This document shows positions 49,966 to 61,370 of a stretch of DNA of 64,000 nt, one piece after another (positions within the stretch are counted from its first letter, which is position 1; each line of letters begins with the position of its first letter). Source of the DNA: Patagioenas fasciata (lineage: Eukaryota > Chordata > Aves > Columbiformes > Columbidae). The stretch covers positions 16,782,867 through 16,846,866 of the forward strand of contig NC_092525.1 in NCBI RefSeq assembly GCF_037038585.1, given 5' to 3'. Position numbers and translations under genes: made by a program. The notes under the pieces were generated by a model. It had not been told where the DNA came from. It saw only the letters and a list, made by a program, of their open reading frames with translations, and did not search any database.

Positions 49966-51360
49966 GGTGAGTGCTTTCTCTTGAACAGAAGCAAATCTTT
50001 CTTTACAACCTGGGTGATGTTGTTGTTTTCTGTTACTGCATTACCTGCACTTACCTGCCCACACATATCACACATTCTCAGATTGTTTCAGGTCTTTTAG
50101 CACTGAAACTATTTGTGGACTAAGGTAGTAGCCTGTTTAAAATGAGCTTTTACAAATCTTCAGGGTATTTTCTGCTGTCTGTGTTCCATGTTGTCCTTTC
50201 AGAAAGTTTTCAGAGAAAGCAGTATGTTTAAATCAGTTTGATTTCCACATTTTCAAATGCAAAGGCACAGCGCCTATGGTAGCGTTTGCTGGTTATAAAT
50301 GATATAAAAGTTCTCTTTTTAGTTACTGCATCAGCAGGTAAATTAGAACCAAACATGGTCCACATCTGATAAGACACAAAGCTGGGTTAATCTCAGGCAC
50401 TAAAAAGGTGTGTGTTGGATGGTGACATTATCGCCAGATGCCCTAACAGTCAATTTTTCCTCTTCCACTATAAAATATTTCCCTTGGCCTCAGTGTAGCC
50501 TTTGGGATCTGATAAATTGCTGCCTGTAGAACTAACAGGTATTTCTGGGCAGATTTACCAAAGATCAGTAATGCTTGCCATGGCAAAGGAGGAAGTTTTG
50601 ATGAGTTTGAGTTAGGGATAATGTGCTGAGATAAATTAAATACATTTGTGAAAGCAATGGTGGTTTTGTGTAAGCATTCTGCTGCAGTAACTGAAAACTA
50701 GGAAGTGATTCTAAATACAAACAAGTAATTTTAGGTAAATTTGGCAGCAGAGTAAAAATGTTTCATTTTTCTTCAGATAGTCAATTAGTAATAAAAAGCA
50801 TTAAAATGTGTGTATTGGTACATCTTAGAACACGATGGCTTTGTGTCCATGCCAGGGAACAACCAACCAGAGTCAAATGCATTGAATAGTCAATGTTGGG
50901 TCTCACCAACTGCCAAACTCAAGTGTAGTTACAATGAGCTAATGCAGTCAGTAGTTACACCCACTAATGTGCAACATTTTCATCCCTTTGGGTGCATTAG
51001 GCATTTGCTGCGCCTCATTCTGTTGGGATTTTTGGGGGGATAATGTGTTACAACCTGGGCTTGCATTGCTGATGAGCAGACTGATCTTAAATCGTGGCAT
51101 TTTAAATGCAATAACAGCATCATCAGCCCACCTTTGGGGAGTGATTGAACGTAAAGAACATTTTTCAAGAGCAATGAAAAATACTCATATTGAAGACACT
51201 TGGAACATTTGTCAGTTCAGTGTAGCGCTGTGAGACAAATGTTGAAACACAAAGAGCAAGGTGGGCAGGATAACTCCAAACAGTAATGATGCACTTTTCA
51301 TCCAGGTGTCGAGAAAAACCTCTGAACAGTAAATGTTGGGGAGTGGGAGCTGAACGCTGG
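49966..51360. other. ZRANB2-PTGER3 spacer; no gene seen
   Basis: AT-rich, non-coding. A further AATAAA at 50790-50795 leaves room for a longer ZRANB2 3'UTR. No CR1 or other repeat recognised. Confidence 0.55.
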
Positions 51361-52050
51361 ATGGGGCGGGAGCTGAAGTTCTCTGTAACCTCATTTTAAC
51401 TGGTGACCGTGACAATTTCACGTCGTGTTCGGCTAGAAAGGACTTGGCGCTGGAGTCCTTGTCAAGCCAGGGATCAGCTGAGCCCCGTCCCAGAGCTGCA
51501 CGGACAGGGCCAGTGGCGGGGTGGGCAGCCCCGCGGGGGACAGGGGACAGGGCCAGTCCCGGTGCCGCCCGGGGGCAGCAGAGCCCGAGGACTGGCTGGG
51601 GCCGGCGGGGACACCCCAGTCCGGAGCCCAAGGGAGCCACCCACGCGGCGGGGCACGGCCTGGGGCCCCGGACCGCTCCTGTGCCCCCAGCCACGTCCTG
51701 CGCCCCCGCAGCGCTCCCAAGCCCGAGGGAGGTGCCGGACCGTGCCGGTTGTGATGGAGCGTTCCAGGCTGTGCGGTGCCGCCTCTCTCCCCCGTGCGGG
51801 AGGAACCGCCTCCCCCGCCCGCCCCTACCCCATAACGGCTCCTCCCGCGGCGCACCGGCCGGCAGCGCTTCCCGGCCCCGCCGCTCCTCGTCCCGCCGCC
51901 GAGCCCGGGCACGGAGCGGCTCCTCGGCGCTCCGGCAACCCGGCGGGATGAGCCGAGGCCCGCAGGACGGCCCTAACGGCAGCGAGCCCAGCGCCATGCC
52001 GGACAACGGGACGGAGCGGGCGGTGTGCTGCGGGGCTGTCACCGTGGCGT
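51361..52050 (+). promoter_or_regulatory. PTGER3: CpG-rich promoter and 5'UTR of PTGER3
   Basis: Composition switches from AT-rich to strongly GC- and CpG-rich at about 51.47 kb and remains so into the coding exon. A GGGGCGGGAG Sp1-type box lies at 51363-51372. The frame upstream of the receptor start is open back to 51444, but its Pro/Arg/Gly-rich composition is what GC-rich untranslated sequence gives. Confidence 0.6.
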
Positions 52051-52766
52051 TCCCGCTCACCTTCATGATCATCGGCCTGGTGGGCAACATGCTGGCCCTG
52101 GTGCTGGTCGTCCGCTGCTACCGGGCCAAGGAGAACCAGCAGAAGCAATCCTTCCTGCTGTGCATCTTCTCCCTAGCGCTCACCGACCTGCTGGGGCAGC
52201 TGCTTATCAGCCCCATCGTCATCACCGTCTACCTGGCCAACCGCTCCTGGGACACCATCGACCCCACGCACAACCTCTGCATCTTCTTCGGCTTCAGTAT
52301 GACAGTCTTCGGGCTCAGCCCACTCTTCATCGCCAGCGTCATGGCCGTGGAGAGGACTCTAGCCATCCTCACCCCTCACTGGTACGCCAGCCACATCAAC
52401 GTGTGGGTGACCACCATGGTGATGCTCGGCGTCTGCCTGTTCATCTGCTTCTTTGGGCTCCTGCCTGTCATCGGCCTGGGAGAGTACACGGTGCAGTGGC
52501 CCGGGACCTGGTGCTTTGTCAGCACCAGCAACAGCCAGCTCACCAGGAACCTCGTCTTCACCTCCATTTTTGCCATCCTGGGGCTCCTCTCGCTCATGGT
52601 GACCGTGGTGTGCAACCTGGTCACCATGAAGGCCATGGTGTCTCGCTGCCGGAACAAAGTAACCATGTCGCACTCCAGCAAGCAGTGGGGACGGATCACC
52701 GCAGAGACGCTGATCCAGCTCTTGGGGATCTCGTGTATCCTCTTGATTTGCTGGGCACCACTGCTG
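51948..52766 (+). CDS. PTGER3: PTGER3 coding exon 1 (N-terminus to mid TM6)
   Basis: Encodes residues 1-273, ending ...CWAPLL within TM6 at a GTAGGT donor in phase 0. An intron at this point in TM6 is characteristic of prostanoid receptor genes. Retention of the intron adds three residues and a stop. Confidence 0.95.
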
Positions 52767-55700
52767 GTAGGTCACTAATCCCCCACCATGGGTTAACCCC
52801 CAGCCCCCTCCCTCGGAACAGGGTGGTGGCACTGGTGGTCCAGGTTCTGCAGGGACAGTGTGGCCATGCATGGGCTCTGCAGAAAGCAGGGACAGGGACA
52901 GAGCCCGTGGGTGCCAGGTGTGGGGAGCTGGTAGGAGGACATCGTGACTCCCACCCTGCACACCCCATCATCAGCACCCCGAGGGTCTGAGGGTGATAGG
53001 ACAATGGAACAAGAACTGACTTGGTCCTCGTTTGAAGGAACCTATGAGGAAGTTTATCAAGAGCTTATGGCGATGGAGCTTTGTGCTCTTGGGAAACAGC
53101 CACTGACGATTTTTTATTTGTTCCCACCTTAAACTCATTTCAGTGCTTTATGAGAAAAAGTACTGCTTGTGCCTATGCCTTCTGGTCTTCAGCAAGTCGC
53201 TCACTGTATCTTATTTACGGCAGCATTCTGGGCTTGTTTCTGGTTTTTTAGAGGACCCTGGCATTTGTTTCCTCTATTTTGTTGTTCCTCACATGCCCTT
53301 TCTTGAGTAAACCCCTCCTCATGGTTCAGGAGTGGAGGAGGCTGAATTCACATCTCTGTCTGCACACTCGGGAGTCTGGTACCCTGTCTGAAAAGGGCAG
53401 CTTATTCTGTTCCCAGAGGATAGTATGATTTTTTGAAAGTTTGTGCTTGCCAGAAAGGGCTGAAGGTGGCTGTGGGTGTTGGAAGTTATGTGAGAGGTAC
53501 CTAATGACCGGAGAAGGATTTGTCTTCCTTCTTGCACACAGAGAACTTGAGCTCTCTTGATGGGGCTGTGACATGAGCAATGGCCAACACAGCTGATGGG
53601 TGTGAGGTAAAAAGAGAAAACAAATTAATTTAGTAACATTATCCTTGAAATGCCATAAAATCTCCAAAATAAGCCTTCCCCGAAGTAAGAGGCTGTGAAT
53701 TAACTTTCTAGAGAACATTAACAGCTTGCGACAAAAATGAAATATGAAACCACGTTGAAAATTCAGTGAGAATTTGCAAGCGAAGAATAATGTTCTGTCC
53801 CCCCAAGCCCCAAGGAACGTTGGGTATGATAAGTTAAACCAAGGTGGCTGCCCTGTCCCATTTCTGCCGTCCCACTGACGAGCGCAACGAAGTGCCGAGG
53901 GGAGACATCAGGGTTTCTTTATTTTACTGAAGTTAACTGTTGCATGCTTGTCTGTAGTTAAAGAGCTCAAAAAACGGGAAGGCATTCATTAATGAAGGAT
54001 GCACGTTTGTCTCTCAGCCCATGTTTTTGTAGCTGTTCTGTTGGGATGTGGGTTCTGCCCTGAGATGCTCCCTGGAGCAGGACCACGGAGCCATCACACC
54101 CAGGGGTTTAACCAGCCTTGGAGAATAGAGAGAAAACCCCTGAGATGAGGGATACTGTCTGTCTTCCTTCAGCCCTCGTGTGCTCAGAATAACCCGTGAG
54201 GACGCAGGGACCCCTCTGGCTGCTTTGCTTCCCGTGACGTTTTTGCAGATTTAGCAATGGGGAGTCAAACTGTTACGGCTGCCCACACTGTGCTGAACAG
54301 GTCTGTGGGAAGGGTTAATGGGATGAGTTGATGGGCAGTGCTAATGGGATGAATTAACAAAGCTAAGCGCAGAGCAGAGGCTGTGCTAACATGGCTGGCA
54401 CCTCCAAAAACACTTGTGGGGCTGGTGGAGGAGTGTGGGGCGGTGGGACGTGAGCAGAGCCGCCGGCCAGGAGCCGGACGCGTGAGGAGATGCTGGTCTG
54501 GACCCTTCGCACATGTTTCGTGATGGTGTGTGGGGCTGGTCCCTGCTGGGCATCCCGACTGGAATCCAGGACGAATTTGCTGACAGTGCGGCAGCGACAC
54601 GTGAGGGCAGATAATTTGTGCTGTGGGGTTCTGCAAAACTCCTCTGGCTAATCAGCATGTTCTCTGGTCTTTATATGCTGGAAATCAAGCAGCTTCTTTG
54701 ATTTCCTTCAGGCACGGAAGGATTTTTATACATAACACTTTAATGTTTTCTGTACAACTACGAAGTACGAATTAGGAAAAGTACAAACTGGAAAATTATA
54801 TTTGGGAAAATTTTTGTCTTTTTTATTTTTTTCCCCCTATGTACAATGGAAGTTCACTGTGGGCTCTTTGCAGTACAGCCCACACCCAAGAAATAACCCC
54901 AGAAAGTCCCTGTGAACTACAGGCCAACCTCAGCCATATACTACAAAGATATTGCACAAAATGCAGCTTGTCTTTGGTTGTAAGTCTGCAAACCAGGGTA
55001 GTGGAGGTCTGATGGTAGTGGAAAATTACATTCAGTGATAACAGTAACATTTAATTTACTCTAATTTAATAAATACAATTTTTGACTATATTAACATATG
55101 CATTTTGAGTCAAAATTTTTATTGGCATAAATTGTATTGTTCCACCTGATGTTGTTCCTCCAGCTTTTGCAGTCCTTCTTTTAATTAATTTAGAAGACCG
55201 CTACAGGCCATGATAAACAACGTTTAAGGACATCAAACAATTAAAATTTCCAGTAGACCAATTGCTGGTCCGATAAATATTCCAGTAAAGGAATATTATG
55301 TAATAAAACCAAAAATAAGCAGCAGTTGTCTGCTTGGAAACTGTATTTTATTAGCCTGATATTTTTGTAGCTCCATGGGTTCACTTACAAAAGGAACAAG
55401 ACAAGGTCTGGAAAACAAGGCTCATTGCAGAGTTCCTAAAGGAAGAGCCAGAGGAGCCCCTCTGGTTTGTCCCAGTATTCAGATTCTTTTCTCCCAGGTT
55501 GGCTCCAAGGGCTCACTAACAAAAGAACAAGAGAAGGCAGCATAGAGAGAGCTGTGGTGGTGACAGTGACAGTGACTGTGACAGTGTCCCAACAGGCGGC
55601 AGTGGCAGGGGAAGTGGTGGGGCTGTGGTTGAGTAGCTCCTTAATGCAGTCAGGATCCATATCTCTCTGTACTTTTAAAAGCTCTGTCCACGGTTACTTA

Positions 55701-56857
55701 TTTTCAGTTTTATTTAAATTAAAGGTAGTAGATTAAATCCTCAACTGCTTCTGTTTAAAGAAACACAAACAATTCTGCATTGCTGTCCAAGCTGCCCTGC
55801 CTTCCGGACTCATCTTGGTCTTTCCAAGGTCAACACATGGTGACGGATCTGGCATCCAGAATATCTGTTGGAATGGAAAAATCCTCCCCCATAGCCTCTG
55901 CTCCTGGCCACTCTTGCTCTGAGTGTCCCCATTTTGGGGGACAGCAGCAGCTCAGATGTGACATTTCTGGGTGACGCTGTGCTCTGAGGACAGCATTCTG
56001 TGGGAAAACCTGGGCTGGTGTTGCTGCTGGTGGGTTTGTCCTGGTGCTTTCCAAAGGCTGAAGTGAAGACGTTGGGCAGGGCCGCGAATGACTGACGGCG
56101 AGTCTCGGGCTTTTCCCTGCATTTTCTGTTTATTTAGTGTGTGATACCACTGACCTTTGCAAAGTTAGATGTGCAGCAGAGCCATCATGCACAGGTGTCC
56201 ATCTCCTCCACATGCACAGGAGACACATCAAAATCATAGAATCACAGACCAGTTTGTGTTGAAGGGACCCTCGCAGCTCCCCCAGTGCCACCCCTGCCAT
56301 GAGCAGGGACATCTTCACCAGCTCAGGTTGCTCAGAGCCCTGTCCAGCCTGGCCTGGGATGTCTCCAGGGATGGTTCATCCACCACCTCTCTGGCCAACC
56401 TGGGACAGGCTCTCACCACTCTCAGGGCTGATGATTTCTTCCTCATGTCCAGTCCGAATCTCCCTCCTTTAGTTTAAAATCATCACCGCTTGTGCTATGT
56501 GACTACCCCTTGTGACACACAGACACAGTCTCATAACAAATATCACTTTTTCCTCCCAACTCTCTGTAGATAATGATGTTGAAGATGATCTTCACCAACA
56601 CGTCATTGGAGCACTGCAAGGGCTTCCCCCTGGACACACAGAACCCAGACCTGCAGGAGATCTGCAGTGTCTTCCTGACAGCTGTGCGCTTGGCCTCGCT
56701 AAACCAGCTCCTGGACCCCTGGGTTTACCTGCTCTTCAGGAATTTCCTCCTCGAGAAGTTCTGCCAGTTGGCCAGCGCCATCTCCAAGTGCTCCACCAAC
56801 CAGTGGAAGGAGAGGTCCATCGCCCTGGCCGAGGAGAGCCGGCAGACCGAGGCCTGA
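51948..56857 (+). CDS. PTGER3: PTGER3, prostaglandin E2 receptor EP3 (2 coding exons)
   Basis: Spliced CDS 51948-52766 plus 56570-56857: 1107 bases, 368 residues plus stop. It is a rhodopsin-family prostanoid receptor with seven predicted membrane helices (about 31-55, 69-93, 109-140, 152-176, 201-227, 252-276, 302-328). Diagnostic features are the ECL2 motif [12 protein letters not shown] (179-190), Cys111-Cys189 for the disulfide, the ERT form of the DRY motif (135-137), Arg313 in TM7 that contacts the prostaglandin carboxylate in this family, and DPWVY (322-326) for NPxxY. N-glycosylation sequons lie at Asn10, Asn20 and Asn283. EP3 binds PGE2 at the cell surface and couples mainly to Gi, lowering cAMP. 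The start was chosen because it gives a normal short N-terminus with two sequons; in-frame ATGs exist upstream. The C-tail ends QTEA, like one mammalian EP3 isoform. Confidence 0.96.
55560..55587. repeat. TGACAG-type hexanucleotide repeat
   Basis: About four and a half TGACAG/TGACTG units in tandem, inside the PTGER3 intron. Confidence 0.85.
56231..56513 (-). mobile_element. CR1 LINE, 3' region, reverse orientation, in PTGER3 intron
   Basis: The sequence begins with the reversed terminal repeat AATCATAGAATCACAGA and continues through 'gccatgagcagggacatctt', 'tggcctgggatgtctccagg' and 'tttagtttaaaatcatcacc'. It shares the 'ctcccccagtgcc' variant (reverse strand) with the copy at 26350-26562. 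The recognisable CR1 sequence stops about 56 bases before exon 2. Confidence 0.93.
56570..56857 (+). CDS. PTGER3: PTGER3 coding exon 2 (end of TM6, TM7 and C-tail)
   Basis: Encodes residues 274-368: IMMLKMIF, extracellular loop 3 with the NTS sequon, TM7 with Arg313 and DPWVY, and a 39-residue cytoplasmic tail ending QTEA before TGA. No GT donor follows the KFCQ codons, where I recall mammalian EP3 transcripts diverge, so the tail is read straight through in this exon. Confidence 0.95.
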   Translation: MMMLKMIFTNTSLEHCKGFPLDTQNPDLQEICSVFLTAVRLASLNQLLDPWVYLLFRNFLLEKFCQLASAISKCSTNQWKERSIALAEESRQTEA

Positions 56858-57790
56858 GGGAACACCCAGCCTGTTGTGTGGAAACTACTTTAGTCAACAA
56901 GCAGCTTTAAATTTTACTGTGAACTGGGCTAGTTGTAACATGTTTGTGTCTGCATATAGCTGACAATGGTGGCTTTATAGTGCCAAATAATTGTTTGTCC
57001 AATGTGCCCACAGTTCTTAAACACAGAAGGAATTAAGTTTGTTGCTGTGTTCTGTTGTTATTGCCATTTGTAACTGAGCTGCAGAACATGACATTTTGTG
57101 TGCCTAAAATAGGGTTTGGAGAGAATTTTCTTGCGTTAAGGTAGAAAAATGAGTTTCCTACAAGGGGACACTTGGGACAGATTTAACAGATTAAATTACT
57201 GATGAGATCCACTCCTATATATATTTTAATACTAAGATGATCTACTTCAGAGAGTCCTTCTTCCTCCTTTTTTCTGGAGGGACAAGGTGAAAAGGGGGAA
57301 AAATACAAGAATGAAGGGAAGACGAAACTAGGAGGCTTTATTTGGATTTCAGTGCCTTAAAGCTGAAAAGGTTGTGTTGTATCAATGACGGTACATCTGT
57401 CTCTTCAGAGAACAGAAGGTGGCACGAGTCTCGTGACACATGGGCTTGTCCTGCTAAATACTCATTGTGCGTGATGCTAAAATCAGCTCATCTGCCAGGG
57501 GGATGGAGCAGTGGGACAAACAGCACGGCTGAGAAATCTAATACTTCTTTTTTTTAAAATAACAGCCTGTGAAATAGCCAGGCATTCCAAGAACTGCTGT
57601 TTGTGAAGCAGACTATAAAACTACTTTGAGCAGATGGAGAGAGCGATAAACAGGTTGTAAAAGACAGTAGATGTGCTCCTTCCTGTAGATTAATGGCAAA
57701 GGTTTACAAAGCCAAAACCACTGTTTTCATACCAGTTGTTTTATTTGTAAATGCATATGTCCAGGAATAAAATGAACATCACACGATTTC
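56858..57790 (+). other. PTGER3: PTGER3 3'UTR (end approximate)
   Basis: AT-rich sequence following the stop. The AATAAA at 57766-57771 is a plausible cleavage signal. Another occurs near 57908, so the UTR may be longer. Confidence 0.45.
57766..57771 (+). terminator. AATAAA polyadenylation signal, PTGER3 candidate
   Basis: Canonical hexamer about 0.9 kb after the PTGER3 stop. Alternatives downstream (near 57908 and 58756) cannot be excluded. Confidence 0.4.
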
Positions 57791-60269
57791 TAAATCATGT
57801 GGATGCCACTTGAAACTTCTTCATTACTAAAAAGTCCTATAAAGTGGCCAAAATAGCACCCCCAAAAAGACAAATTTGAGAAATACTGCAGCTTTGGGAG
57901 TTTGTAAAATAAAACAGACTGGAAGAGGTGGGTGGGAGTGTGTGCATTAGTCAGGTCTTCCCCACAAATAACCTTCAGGTTTTATTAGAAAACTGAAGTT
58001 TGAATCTGTTTGTGTCGCATCTGAAGTTTATTTTTCAAAAGGCTACATTTTTTCCTTGATTTCTTAGCCCTTTTGTAGATGATAGCCGCCAGTGTCTCCT
58101 GTGTCACAGCTTCTTATGCGAAATTAGATGCAAATACAATATATCATGTATTTGTACACCGTATGCTATGTGCCATGTAGTGTTGAATTCAGGGGCCTTA
58201 AAGGCAAATGCATCTGCTAGGAATTTATTGCACAGAACCTTTATTTTTACTTCTTTTATTTATAAAAGTACTCAAAAGAGAAACTGGCCACTTGTCTTGT
58301 TCTGCTGCATTGTCTATTTGCTTATCTTCCTATCAGTCAAACAAAAATAATTAATCTGATGGCAGAAGCCACAGTTTACATATATCTGATTTTATCTGGG
58401 CAGCATCTGAGTGCAGCCTAAAAGCGAATGTCTGTCTTTAATTCAGGAGCCGGCCTAAAACCACAGAGACACATTGTGTAGGGGCTGCTCTTCTTGTATC
58501 AGTGCTCAGCAGCTTCTTCAACTTAATGAAATTAATTCCCTTTTAGTTAGAAGCTGACCGCATCCTGCACTCACTTACTCATCAGCACTTTGGGAAACAC
58601 AGTGAAGTAAAAATTTCACTCATTCTCTTTGAAAAAGTGCCTTGCAGGATGCATATTTTTATTTTTAAAAAGTTATTTTGGAATATAAGAAGCCTGTTCT
58701 TCTGCTCAGAGGATTGGTATTGTTCCATTTATGTACATCGGCTTTTTAAAACAAATAAACAAAGCCAGTCACTTGTAAAATATGTCGGGATGACCTGAAC
58801 CATTGGACTAAATCGTTTTTTCTTGCACACAATCAACCAAATACGTGGTAAAGAGAGAAGGGCTCAATCTGAGATTGCTGTGGGAAGGGATCCTTGTTTG
58901 GTTCTGGAGGATCTGAACATGGGTTTGTTCTTAAGGGTCAGGGAGGTTTCACTTCAAATAATTGTGTTACGCCATGCCTTTTCTTAGCAAAATAGGAAAC
59001 TTTTATATTTGGAAAAAGGCAGTTCTCTCCGTCTTTGGCTGTGGTAATATGAAGAAGCTACTTTAAATATCAGAAAATGGGAAAGAACATCTAATTTTGG
59101 AGCACGGTATTTGCCAGCTGTTGCTGCCCCTGCAGGAACACACTTTGAAAAACTAATTCAAAGGGTTTAGTGTCTGTCAAAGCTTTTGTTTCCCATGTAC
59201 TTGTCTGAGCGGTGAATTTTTGTTGCGTTTCTTTAAAGATGCCTTTTATGTGATGTATTTAAATTCCACTACAATCGTGTTTCTAGTACTGGTTTTAATA
59301 TGTTGTACTCCTGTCAAAGACATTGTGGGAACTGTTGTGTATGAAAAAAATGATTTTGAGATCATCTTTTTTGCCTTAAAACCAGCTTGTTTGTGTCCCA
59401 AACCTGTGTGTGCTGTATCAGTCGATATACAGCTCAGCACAATAACCGGTCCCCGTTTCCTCACCACCTCGGATGCAGCGTCATGGTGATTCGCACCCCC
59501 TGCTCCTGCAGTCCCTCCTAACGCCCAAAGCCGTGTTTAGTGACAGCCATGCCGACAAACAGTGACGTGAGTTTTGCGAAAGCAAACCCGGCTCCCGGCG
59601 GGTCTGCAGGGATCAGATTTTATCTGCGCGGTTCCAGGTGCGGCAGCTCCCACACACTGGGCTCACACCTCCCGAGTGCTGTGTGGGGACGGCAGAGGGG
59701 ACCAGGGCTCTGTGTTCAGGGGTTTTTTAAACATTTTGTGATTTTAACACAAAGCAGATTTATACAGAAGAGCAGCGACTCCTCTAATGTGCCGGAAGCA
59801 TCGTTAGGACGAGCAAACCCAAAGCACCACAACAGGATTCGTTGTGCTCCTCTGATAAGTCAGTGACATGTCACCACGAATCTCTCTCAAGTTAAATCAA
59901 ATGACTTTCAAAAGAAAAACTGCAAACAACTGTGTGCAGTTTCCCATTATTTCAGCTGCCCTGCCTGTTCCCTCACTGCTGATGGATTTACAGGGCTTGT
60001 CATGTGGGGGTTCCACTTCTTGATGTGACTGGCACCCCGGAGAAATGGACACAGGCTGATGGAAGCCTTGGAATCCCTGCTCTACAGCTAATAACAGCAA
60101 AAGCACCTTTATTTAAATTTTCTCAACCCAGCACGTCACTGCAGAACTGGAAGTACATTCGTTTAATTGTTATCAGTGTGCAAACATGAGCAGCTGGCAA
60201 CCAACAGTGAAACACTGAAATCTTCCACCTCTGGGGACCAGAAGGGACCAGGAACAACTTCAAATCCAG

Positions 60270-60390
60270 TCTCTTTGTGGTGTCACCCACTGATCCTCAG
60301 TGCAGTCCTCCTGCAGTGTCACCCATCACTTGTGTCATACATCGCTCCACAGTGTGGTCCCTTTGCGGTGTCACCCATCATCCACACTCA
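60270..60390. repeat. Degenerate tandem repeat (minisatellite-like)
   Basis: Three clear copies of GTGTCACCCA (about 60280, 60317 and 60368), with CTTTG[TC]GG preceding two of them. Degenerate units of about 17-18 bases lie between. The period is estimated by eye. Confidence 0.6.
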
Positions 60391-61282
60391 CAAACAGGCT
60401 TAACGTCATTGACGGATGATCTGGTGCTGATCGGTATCGCTCGGAGCATGTGGATTTGGAAGCCAACAGGTCGCACAGCTGCAGCTTCACCCAAGATGTT
60501 TATTTGCAAAACAAGCACGTAAAAGGAGGCCCAACTCATGCACGTGAAGTAATTGTGAAAAATGGCTGTGTTTGCTCCACAGTGGGAGGACAAGGGAGCT
60601 GAGCAGTGCTGGGTGGTGGAGCGTGACACGCGCCCCAAAAGGGCACAGCAAAAAGCAGCTGACAAAGAGGAGCCGTCAGGTACCCAAACTGCCCAACATG
60701 CTGAAGTACATCTAAAGCACAACCTCAGATACCTGGGATACCCCCCGCTAATTGACAGATTTTCTAAATAAAAATATAAGCTTTAGACAGCAAGAGCAGC
60801 CAATCCCAGATTATCTTTTTTTCATTCACTTGCTGTTTGCAGTTCATGTTAAATAATTTAGACTAAAGACTCCACAGCCTGCTGGTCCAAGTCTGAACAC
60901 CTGTAAAGGCAGCAGCAATCGAGCGCAAGACCTCTCCTGTCACGACCACTTTATTTAACTGGTTTTTTGCTTAGTTACAACTTCTTCCATCTGGTTTATC
61001 AGTTCAGCAGCTCAGATACCATAAAAAGTGGTGGATTTGGGTCAGGTCGATGGCAGAGCTGCCAGGGATCTCATCTGGGGATGGACCCCAGTGCCATCCC
61101 ACAGGGAGCCCACAGTTCTCAGTTTTGAGCTTGAAATGTGTTTTAAGCAGAACAGCCTTGCTGTGACTCTGTTTTCAGGGCAAGTACCATGCGTGATGGC
61201 AGGAACACCTCACCACCCAGCCCCAGCCCCCATGGAGCAGCTAATTTTAAATTTCCTTTTCTCAGCTAATTTGATCTCTGTT

Positions 61283-61370
61283 TAAAAAAAAACAACCAAA
61301 CAAAACAAAACAAACAAACAAAAACCCCCAAAACACGCCCAAACAAAAAATCCAAACACACACACAGAAA
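61283..61370. repeat. A/C-rich low-complexity tract
   Basis: AAAC, AAAAC and CACA units in irregular tandem over about 90 bases. Confidence 0.85.

Larger units (their letters stand above)
52767..56569 (+). other. PTGER3 intron 1
   Basis: 3803 bases. The 5' part is GC-rich, then ordinary AT-rich sequence follows with a degenerate TGACAG repeat at 55560-55587 and a reverse CR1 at 56231-56513. The acceptor is CTCTCTGTAG. No embedded gene recognised; frames near 54.3-54.6 kb on the minus strand show no domain. Confidence 0.75.

Noticed and set aside
51212-52090. 292-codon minus-strand frame opposite PTGER3 exon 1
   Set aside because: It is a shadow of the GC-rich promoter and of the receptor coding strand; its composition is only Pro/Arg/Gly/Ala.
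52025-52990. 321-codon + strand frame overlapping PTGER3 exon 1
   Set aside because: It is the receptor exon in another reading frame, low-complexity His/Pro/Gly-rich, with no homology recognised. It continues into the intron.
56169-56477. 102-codon frame upstream of PTGER3 exon 2 as an extra exon
   Set aside because: It is the translation of the reverse CR1 copy, with no receptor homology.
57488-57502. TGCCAGGGGGATGG as a CTCF site
   Set aside because: It has at least two mismatches at strongly constrained core positions, unlike the promoter motif at 38871.
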